DNA of 64,000 nt from JANPBY01 sp963805505. Lineage in GTDB: Bacteria; Actinomycetota; Actinomycetes; DATJPE01. Below, one piece after another: positions 58,544 through 64,000 of the stretch; position 1 is the first letter of the stretch; every line of letters begins with the position of its first letter. Under the pieces are notes generated by a model. That model was not told the origin of the DNA and did no database searches. It worked only from the letters and a program-made list of their open reading frames with translations. A program made the translations under genes and the position numbers. Location: positions 310,001 through 374,000 of the forward strand of contig CAWDUP010000001.1 in NCBI GenBank assembly GCA_963805505.1, written 5' to 3'.

Positions 58544-58977
58544 CTGAGCCTCCTCGGGGGGTAGGTAAAACGGGCCCCCAGGCTCATCACGGCTGGGTGC
58601 TTGGTCTGACTATCTGCTCTCGAGACCCCCCGTGACCATCCTTGCGAGGTCCCGGTTGTGTCGTCTTTGTGTCGCAGCGTGACCGGGTGAGGACGGCGTG
58701 TCGCCGGGTTTGTCGGCGTGTCCGGGTGTAAAAGCGGCGTGTCGCGCGTATTGACGGCGTGTCGCGGACACCCTCCACGGTGCCGGTTTCGGGCCGAGAG
58801 CGTCGACGGGCGAGCCGATCCGCCTGTCGATACGTTGAGCGGTGCCGGCGGCGCAGGGTGCCGAGGGTGCGGTATTGATGGTGCGGACTGGATGATGCGG
58901 TTCGGATGGTGCGGGACCGATGGTGGCCCTGATCGTGCAGGTCCATCCCAGGGTCAGGTCGATCGAGAAGGGGCCTC
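58544..58977. other. 434-base intergenic region with a GTGTC repeat array
   Basis: No convincing gene is seen here between the divergent helical-protein and MMPL genes; short open frames are overlaps of low-complexity sequence. Its main content is the GTGTC repeat array (58658-58767). The MMPL start has AAGGGG just upstream. The remainder shows no hairpin of note. Confidence 0.6.
58658..58767 (+). repeat. Direct-repeat array with about 20-bp spacing (core CGGCGTGTC)
   Basis: CGGCGTGTC occurs four times, starting at 58694, 58714, 58735 and 58755, so 20, 21 and 20 bases apart, about two helical turns each. Two further GTGTCG copies lie at 58658 and 58669. All point the same way. Such phasing puts every site on one face of the helix and is typical of cooperative regulator binding; a specific protein cannot be named. 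Confidence 0.7.
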
Positions 58978-61158
58978 ATGGCACACCGGCGACCGGTCGC
59001 TTCCTCGGGTGGCGAGCAGGATGCCCGGCCCGGTCCGGCGCACATCGGGCAGCATGGCGAGCCGGGCCGACGGCTCGCGCACCTGGTGTGCGGACGCAAG
59101 ACCAAGTGGTTCGTCCTGGCGTTGTGGATCGTCGCCTTTGCGATCGCCGGCCCGCTCTCGGCCAAGCTGAACTCCGTCCAGGTCAACAATGCCGAGTCCT
59201 ACCTGCCGGGCAGCGCCGAGTCGACTCAGGTCATCAACCTGCAGCGAGAGTTCCGGTCCGAGGACGCGCTGCCGGCGGTCGTCATCTACGTGCGCGAAGG
59301 CGGCATCACCGAAGCTGACAAGGCCACGGCGCAGGCCGACCGGCAGGCCTTCCTCGACTCCTCCGACCTGACCATCGTCGGAGACGTACCCCCTGTCATC
59401 CCGTCCGAGGACGGCCAAGCCCTGCAGATCGTCGTGCCGCTGCTGGCCGAGGACGGGTTCGCCATCGGTCAGGACGTCGACGTGATGCGGGCGATCGCGA
59501 CGACCGAGGGCGGTCTGGTGGTCAAGGTCGACGGACCGGCCGGCATCCAGGGTGACTTCGTCAAGGTGTTCGACACCTTGGACATCCGGCTGCTCGGCCT
59601 GGCCGCCCTGGTCGTCATCGTCATCTTGTTGTTCACCTATCGCAGCCCGGTGCTGTGGCTGCTCCCGCTGATCTCGGTCTTCGGCGGGCTCACCCTTGCC
59701 CAGACGGTGGTCTACCTGCTGGCCAAGAACGACGTGCTCGTCGTCAACGGGCAGACGGCCAGCATCCTCACGGTGCTCGTGTTCGGCGCCGGGACCGACT
59801 ACGCCTTGCTGCTCGTGGCGCGCTATCGCGAGGAGCTGCGCCGGCACGACGACCGGCACGAAGCGATGGCCGAGGCCCTGCACAAGGCCGGCCCCGCGAT
59901 CCTCGCCTCGGCCACCACCGTCGCGGTCGGCCTGTTGTGCCTGCTGGTCTCCGACGTCGAATCGAGCCGCGCGCTGGGGCCGGTGGCGGCGATCGGCGTG
60001 GTCTGCGCCCTGCTGGCCATGCTCACCCTGCTCCCCGCCCTGCTGGTCGTGCTCGGTCGGTGGGCGTTCTGGCCACGGATCCCGCACGTCGGGTCGGAGG
60101 TGCACGAGGAGCAAGGCGTGTTCGCCCGGCTCGGGCGCAGCATCTCGGGCCGGCCGAGGGCGGTGTGGGTGGGTACGGCGCTGGTGCTGGGCCTGTTCGC
60201 GCTGAACGCGGTCAACCTCGAGGCCGACGGCCTTCCGCAGACTGACGCGTTCATCACCGCGCCCGACTCGGTGCTCGGGCAGGAGCTGATCGAGGCGCAC
60301 TTCCCGGCCGGCACCGGCAGCCCGGTCATCATCATCGGTCCCGCTTCGGACGCCGACGCGATCCTCGCCACGGCAACCGCTGACCCGGGAATCGTCGGCC
60401 CCGCTGCACCGCCGCAGACCGGCGGGGGGCTCGTCGAGGTGCAGGTCACCTTGTCCTCCGCTCCGGACAGCGTGGCGGCCGACGAGACGATCCAGCGGTT
60501 GCGCACGTCCCTGGACGACGTGTCACCCGAGGTGCTGGTCGGTGGGGCCACGGCCGTCAACTACGACGTGCAGGTGTCCAGCCAACGCGACAACCGCGTG
60601 GTGATTCCGTTGGTGCTGCTGGTGGTGTTCGTCGTCTTGATGATCCTGCTGCGCGCGATCGTGGCTCCGTTGATGTTGATGGCCACCGTCGTGCTGTCCT
60701 TCCTGGCGACCCTCGGGGTGTCCGCGTTCGTGTTCACCCATGTCTTCCACTTCGCCGGGGCAGATGGCGCTTTCCCGTTGTTCGCGTTCATCTTCTTGGT
60801 GGCGCTTGGCATCGACTACAACATCTTCTTGATGACGCGGGTGCGGGAGGAGTCCGTCCGGATCGGCACTCGTCCAGGGATCTTGCGTGGCCTGGCGGTG
60901 ACCGGGGGAGTCATCACATCGGCGGGGATCGTGCTGGCCGCGACGTTCGCCGTACTCGGCACCTTGCCCCTGGTCTTCACCGCGCAGATCGGGTTCGTGG
61001 TGGCCTTCGGAGTGCTGCTCGACACCACAGTGGTTCGCTCGATCCTGGTGCCCGCCCTCGGCTACGACATCGGTCGTTCGATCTGGTGGCCGTCTGCCCT
61101 GGGCCGCGAGTCGGTCGACAGCGAGCATGTCGAGCATCCCGTCGCCGAACCCGGCTGA
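58978..61158 (+). CDS. MMPL/RND family transporter
   Basis: 726 residues from ATG 58978 with AAGGGG upstream. Two MMPL repeats: a first membrane helix (KTKWFVLALWIVAFAIAG), an extracytoplasmic domain with VNNAESYLPGSAESTQ, then a five-helix bundle with VFGAGTDYALLLVARYREEL (proton-relay Asp-Tyr pair), repeated in the C-terminal half as VALGIDYNIFLMTRVREES. Shorter than mycobacterial MmpL3, like the actinomycete antibiotic- or lipid-exporting members. It exports a hydrophobic substrate at the inner membrane. A repeat array lies in its upstream region. The next gene begins 40 bases after it. Confidence 0.93.
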   Translation: MAHRRPVASSGGEQDARPGPAHIGQHGEPGRRLAHLVCGRKTKWFVLALWIVAFAIAGPLSAKLNSVQVNNAESYLPGSAESTQVINLQREFRSEDALPAVVIYVREGGITEADKATAQADRQAFLDSSDLTIVGDVPPVIPSEDGQALQIVVPLLAEDGFAIGQDVDVMRAIATTEGGLVVKVDGPAGIQGDFVKVFDTLDIRLLGLAALVVIVILLFTYRSPVLWLLPLISVFGGLTLAQTVVYLLAKNDVLVVNGQTASILTVLVFGAGTDYALLLVARYREELRRHDDRHEAMAEALHKAGPAILASATTVAVGLLCLLVSDVESSRALGPVAAIGVVCALLAMLTLLPALLVVLGRWAFWPRIPHVGSEVHEEQGVFARLGRSISGRPRAVWVGTALVLGLFALNAVNLEADGLPQTDAFITAPDSVLGQELIEAHFPAGTGSPVIIIGPASDADAILATATADPGIVGPAAPPQTGGGLVEVQVTLSSAPDSVAADETIQRLRTSLDDVSPEVLVGGATAVNYDVQVSSQRDNRVVIPLVLLVVFVVLMILLRAIVAPLMLMATVVLSFLATLGVSAFVFTHVFHFAGADGAFPLFAFIFLVALGIDYNIFLMTRVREESVRIGTRPGILRGLAVTGGVITSAGIVLAATFAVLGTLPLVFTAQIGFVVAFGVLLDTTVVRSILVPALGYDIGRSIWWPSALGRESVDSEHVEHPVAEPG

Positions 61159-61185
61159 CGGCGCTGCGCCCGGGCTGGGTTCCCC

Positions 61186-61191
61186 TACTCT
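61186..61191 (+). promoter_or_regulatory. -10 element of leaderless hydroxyacid oxidase gene
   Basis: TACTCT is seven bases before GTG 61199, with no ribosome site between. It supports GTG 61199 over the in-frame ATG at 61127 inside the MMPL gene. Confidence 0.5.
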
Positions 61192-61198
61192 CGCTGTC

Positions 61199-62257
61199 GT
61201 GCCGGACATCTCCGAGCTCGAGGCGCTCGCGGGCGCCGTTCTCACGCCGTCGGCCTATGACTACTTCCGCGGCGGCGCCGACGACGAGGTGACGGTCGCC
61301 GAGAACCTCTCGGCTTGGGAGGCGATGCGATTGCGGCCGCACGTCCTGCGCGACGTCAGCGACGTGTCGACGGCGACGACAGTGCTCGGAACACCCGTCG
61401 CCACACCGGTCTTGGTCGCCCCCTGCGCCTACCACGAGCTCGCGTCGCCGCTGGGGGAGTCGGCGACCGCTCGAGGAACCGCCGCTGCCGGGTCGCTGTT
61501 CACCTTGTCCACCTTCGCCACCCAGACCTTGGAGCGGGTCGAGGAGGCGTCGCCGGGTTCGCCGAAGTGGTTCCAGGTCTACGTCTACCGCGACCGGGCG
61601 CTCACCGAGGCGCTGGTGCTGCGTGCCGCGGCGGCCGGCTACCGGGCGCTGGTGCTGACTGCCGACCTCCCCGTGCTGGGCCGGCGCAAGCGCGACGAGC
61701 GCAACGGGTTCGCCTTGCCTCCGCCCCTGGTGATGGCCCACTTCGTCGAGGACACCCCGACCCAGCTGGCTGAGGGATCGGCGCTCACGGCGCACGTTCA
61801 GGCGAAGGTGGACCCGGCGCTCACCTTCGACGACATCGGCTGGCTGCGCGACGTCAGCGGGTTGCCGGTGATCGTCAAGGGTGTCCTGCGTGCGGATGAT
61901 GCGGTGGAGTGTCTCGACGCCGGTGCGGCCGCGGTGTGGGTGTCCAACCATGGGGGACGGCAGCTGGACGCAGCCGTACCCACGGCGGCAGCTCTGCCCG
62001 AGGTCGTCGAAGCGGTGGCCGGCCGGGCCGAGGTCTATGTCGACGGCGGGATCCGCAGCGGCGGCGATGTGGTCAAGGCGATGGCTCTCGGGGCGACGGC
62101 GGTCATGGTGGGTCGGCCGGTCGTCTACGCCCTGGCCGTCGGCGGGGCCGACGGGGTGGCGGGCGTGCTGGCCGGCCTGACCGAGGAGCTGGCTCGCACG
62201 ATGGCGTTGTGCGGAGCCCGTACCCTTGCCGACCTCAGCGCCGACCTCGTCGCCTGA
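61199..62257 (+). CDS. FMN-dependent alpha-hydroxy-acid oxidase/dehydrogenase
   Basis: 352 residues from GTG 61199 (an ATG at 61127 would overlap the MMPL gene). Enzymes of this family oxidise lactate, glycolate or mandelate with FMN. Signatures are YDYFRGGADDE, TPVLVAPCAYHELASPLGE, LSTFATQTLE, FQVYVYRDRALT, LTADLPVLGRRKRDERNGF, VIVKGVLRADDA (FMN Lys), VSNHGGRQLD with the catalytic His, and YVDGGIRSGGDVVKAMALGA for the phosphate. Substrate specificity is not clear. It begins 40 bases after the MMPL gene but has its own -10. Confidence 0.93.
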   Translation: MPDISELEALAGAVLTPSAYDYFRGGADDEVTVAENLSAWEAMRLRPHVLRDVSDVSTATTVLGTPVATPVLVAPCAYHELASPLGESATARGTAAAGSLFTLSTFATQTLERVEEASPGSPKWFQVYVYRDRALTEALVLRAAAAGYRALVLTADLPVLGRRKRDERNGFALPPPLVMAHFVEDTPTQLAEGSALTAHVQAKVDPALTFDDIGWLRDVSGLPVIVKGVLRADDAVECLDAGAAAVWVSNHGGRQLDAAVPTAAALPEVVEAVAGRAEVYVDGGIRSGGDVVKAMALGATAVMVGRPVVYALAVGGADGVAGVLAGLTEELARTMALCGARTLADLSADLVA

Positions 62258-62316
62258 CGGCACGTGAGCGGGAAACCGCTTTGGTCAACCGGTCCTCCTG
62301 ACCGGATCGGTCGCGA

Positions 62317-62322
62317 TAGCCT
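62317..62322 (+). promoter_or_regulatory. -10 element of leaderless CNB-domain gene
   Basis: TAGCCT is seven bases before ATG 62330 with no ribosome site, the same arrangement as at 61186 and 54048. Confidence 0.5.
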
Positions 62323-62329
62323 CCGCTTC

Positions 62330-62782
62330 ATGGCGACCCTGACTGGTGGTGCAGGAAGCAGTACGGCTGGCGACTGGAGCAACGTGCTGGCCGAGGTGCC
62401 GTTGCTCGCGGGGCTGTCGAAGCGGCATATCAAGGCGATCGGGAAGCTGGCCAAGATCCAACGCGTTGCTGCCTATTCCGTCTTGGTGGAGGCGGGCCGT
62501 CCGGGCGACTCCTTCTATCTGATCCTGGACGGGACAGCCGTCGTCCGGCCTCCGGGCAAGCGCGCGGTCACGCTCAAGTCCGGCGACTTCTTCGGGGAGC
62601 TGGCGCTCCTGCAGGACGCGCCACGCACGGCGACGGTGACCGCTCAGGAGGAGATGCTCGTTGCTCGGATCGGCCGAACGTCGTTCATGAAGATGCTCGA
62701 GGAGAACCCAAAGATTTCCCTGGTCCTGCTACGGACCCTCGCCGACCGGTTGCGGACGGCGGAGAAGAGCGCGGTCCACTAG
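62330..62782 (+). CDS. Stand-alone cyclic-nucleotide-binding domain protein
   Basis: 150 residues from ATG 62330. A single CNB domain: VPLLAGLSKRHIKAIGKLAK, VLVEAGRPGDSFYLILDGTA, and the phosphate-binding cassette SGDFFGELALLQDAPRTATV with the key Gly-Glu and Arg of FGELALL...PRTA, so cAMP binding is likely. No DNA-binding HTH or enzymatic domain is fused, unlike Crp. It probably senses cAMP and acts through a partner. Mycobacteria also encode lone CNB proteins. Confidence 0.88.
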   Translation: MATLTGGAGSSTAGDWSNVLAEVPLLAGLSKRHIKAIGKLAKIQRVAAYSVLVEAGRPGDSFYLILDGTAVVRPPGKRAVTLKSGDFFGELALLQDAPRTATVTAQEEMLVARIGRTSFMKMLEENPKISLVLLRTLADRLRTAEKSAVH

Positions 62783-62860
62783 TGCTCGCCTAGAGCCCGT
62801 CTAGTGCCCGTCGGACCCAATGGCTCGCGCGGCGAGCTCGAGCACGGCAGGATCTCGGGC

Positions 62861-63628
62861 ATGACCGAGACTGCAGCAAGCCCGCCCGACCGACAGCCGC
62901 CTCCCTTCGAGGCCTACCCGCTCGACGACCCGGGCCGGGTGCTGTGCATCGCGGCGCACCCCGACGACCTGGAGTACGGCGCCGCGGCGCCCGTCGCGAA
63001 GTGGACGAGCTCGGGCCACGAGGTCGTCTACGTGCTGGCAACCAGCGGCGAAGCCGGGATCGACGGCATCGCCCCCGAGGAGTGCGGACCGCTTCGCCAG
63101 GCCGAGGAGCGCGCGGGCGCCAAGGTCGTAGGCGTCGACGTCGTCGAGTTCCTCGACTATCCCGACGGCGTGGTGGAGTACGGCGTCCCGCTGCGCCGCG
63201 ACCTGGCCCGGGCGATCCGCCGGCACAAGCCGGACACCATCATCACCGGCAACCACCACGCGACCTTCGGCCCCGGGATGCTCAACCAGGCCGACCATCG
63301 CGCGGTCGGGCAGGCGACCCTCGAGGCGATCGCCGATGCCGGAAACCGCTGGATCTTCCCCGAGCTGATCTCCGAGGAGGGGCTGGAGCCGCACAAGACC
63401 AAGCGGGTGCTGATCCACGCCTCGCCGCTGGCCACCCACGCGATGGACATCACCGGCTGGATGGACCACGCGGTGAACTCCTTGCGCGAGCACAAGGCCT
63501 ACAACGAGGGCCTCGGCGCCGACCACATGATGAGCGACCCCGAGGCGATCCGGATGTTCGCCGAGATGGCCGCCATGCGCCTGCCCGGCGCTACCGAGGC
63601 GTTTGCCTTCGAGCTCTACGAGTTCTGA
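62861..63628 (+). CDS. PIG-L/LmbE family deacetylase
   Basis: 255 residues from ATG 62861 with AGGAT upstream; a GTG at 62804 is also in frame. Zinc deacetylase of the MshB/Mca-type family: metal motif AHPDDLEYG (His33, Asp35, Asp36), TSGEAGIDGIAPEECG, FLDYPDGVVEYGVPL, TITGNHHATFGP and NQADHRAVG with the third metal His. It would deacetylate an N-acetylglucosaminyl substrate or cleave an amide conjugate. It differs from the first PIG-L protein in this window (10198-10947) and belongs to another branch. It converges on lexA. Confidence 0.88.
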   Translation: MTETAASPPDRQPPPFEAYPLDDPGRVLCIAAHPDDLEYGAAAPVAKWTSSGHEVVYVLATSGEAGIDGIAPEECGPLRQAEERAGAKVVGVDVVEFLDYPDGVVEYGVPLRRDLARAIRRHKPDTIITGNHHATFGPGMLNQADHRAVGQATLEAIADAGNRWIFPELISEEGLEPHKTKRVLIHASPLATHAMDITGWMDHAVNSLREHKAYNEGLGADHMMSDPEAIRMFAEMAAMRLPGATEAFAFELYEF

Positions 63629-63674
63629 GCTGGCCCGCCGACTGGTCCGCATACTGGTCCGCAGACTGGCTCGC

Positions 63675-63732
63675 CGAGTGGTCGCGAACGGGGCGATCCA
63701 AGCGTTCTGATCGCCCCGTTCGACGCCACTCG
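63675..63732. repeat. 58-bp palindromic element, copy 2
   Basis: Arms 63675-63698 and 63709-63732 (right arm starts GATCGCCCCGTTCG) match at 21 of 24 positions; the inner 14 pairs are perfect. The ten-base loop differs from copy 1. It lies between the convergent PIG-L and lexA genes and here could end both transcripts. Confidence 0.8.
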
Positions 63733-63767
63733 ACGGCGACGGCCGGCGACGGCCGGCAGCCGGCGGG

Positions 63768-64000
63768 TCAGAGCTTGCGGAGGACGGCGACCACCTTGCC
63801 GAGGATCTGCGCGTCGTCGCCGTTGATGGGGGCGAACGCCGGGTTGTGCGGCATCAGCCAGACGTGACCGTCGCGCTTCTTGTACGTCTTGACCGTCGCC
63901 TCGCCGTCGAGCATCGCCGCGACGATCTCGCCGTTGCTGGCGTCCTGCGCCTGGCGCACGACCACCCAGTCGCCGTCGCAGATGGCCGCATCGACCATCG
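63768..64000 (-). CDS. lexA: LexA repressor, C-terminal part (N-terminus off right edge)
   Basis: The last 77 codons or so of LexA. From the edge the frame reads (S)MVDAAICDGDWVVVRQ, where the Ser is the autocleavage nucleophile whose codon is cut by the window edge, then DGEATVKTYKKRDGHV with the catalytic Lys (VKTYKK), MPHNPAFAPI and the end ILGKVVAVLRKL. LexA represses the SOS regulon and cleaves itself on RecA filaments. The DNA-binding domain and promoter are outside the window. Confidence 0.93.
   Translation of the reverse strand, partial: MVDAAICDGDWVVVRQAQDASNGEIVAAMLDGEATVKTYKKRDGHVWLMPHNPAFAPINGDDAQILGKVVAVLRKL

Noticed and set aside
58658..58767. CRISPR array
   Set aside because: Repeats are only 9-10 bases, spacers about 11, and there are no cas genes.
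1..64000. tRNA or rRNA genes and insertion sequences
   Set aside because: No tRNA-like T-arm or acceptor pairing, no rRNA signature, and no transposase or integrase motif was found by reading both strands.

Overview
This 64 kb window is high-GC bacterial chromosome with many GTG/TTG starts, genes overlapping by one or four bases, many TANNNT -10 elements placed 6-8 bases before a start codon (leaderless mRNAs), F420 biosynthesis, polyphosphate glucokinase and an actinobacterial-style glnA1/glnE/glnA2 set. It is an actinobacterium. The gene content suits Propionibacteriales such as Nocardioides relatives, but that placement is inference.

Layout. (1) 1-2771, minus: a large UPF0182 membrane protein cut by the left edge, with an unexpected N-terminal helix-turn-helix domain. 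(2) 2879-3376: a frame-shifted dps pseudogene. (3) 3573-10309: envelope and secreted proteins (Kelch lipoprotein, LamG-like protein, esterase, beta-propeller, GT87-like mannosyltransferase) plus a DUF5701-like protein. (4) 10198-17745, minus: mostly core genes (PIG-L deacetylase, TIGR03086 protein, FprA-type reductase, MarR, thermonuclease-like lipoprotein, ppgK, map, a YegP-histone-tail protein, an MFS exporter). (5) 17842-38651: an accessory catabolic island. A GntR regulator diverges from a SnoaL-YceI-DUF427 operon. An Fbp/Pot-type ABC transporter follows, then a tightly overlapping run of MDR reductase, class III CoA-transferase, amidohydrolase, LigB-like and LigA-like dioxygenase subunits, a second GntR, an F420-type LLM oxidoreductase, an alpha/beta hydrolase, a dihydropyrimidinase-type hydrolase, a second LLM enzyme, fbiC and fbiD. 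(6) 38642-43453: panB, a DHA2 drug exporter with its TetR, and a sulfotransferase-like protein. (7) 43478-53882: nadE, glnA2, glnE, two MFS transporters and glnA1. (8) 54062-58543: RDD protein, DUF4191 protein, acyltransferase, lipA, lipB and a helical protein. (9) 58978-64000: MMPL transporter, FMN-dependent 2-hydroxyacid oxidase, a lone cyclic-nucleotide-binding domain protein, a second PIG-L deacetylase and the C-terminal end of lexA.

How the genes fit together. The most interesting unit is the island at 18.5-38.7 kb: uptake, ring attack, ring opening and CoA/reductive processing are encoded with two luciferase-like oxidoreductases and with two genes that make their likely cofactor F420. 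Two near-identical 20-bp sites centred on GTATCC(A/T)G(A/G)ATAC lie before the transporter operon and before the internal gntR. A second motif, AGATCTTATAA, is shared by the two divergent promoter regions, so the island looks like one regulon. The substrate cannot be read from sequence; an electron-poor aromatic or N-heterocycle is an inference.

Other notable structure: a 58-bp palindromic element (24-bp arms, 10-base loop) in two copies, a 17-bp perfect hairpin containing the only standard lipB start codon, and a GTGTC repeat array with about 20-bp spacing upstream of the MMPL gene. I found no tRNA, rRNA, CRISPR array or insertion sequence.
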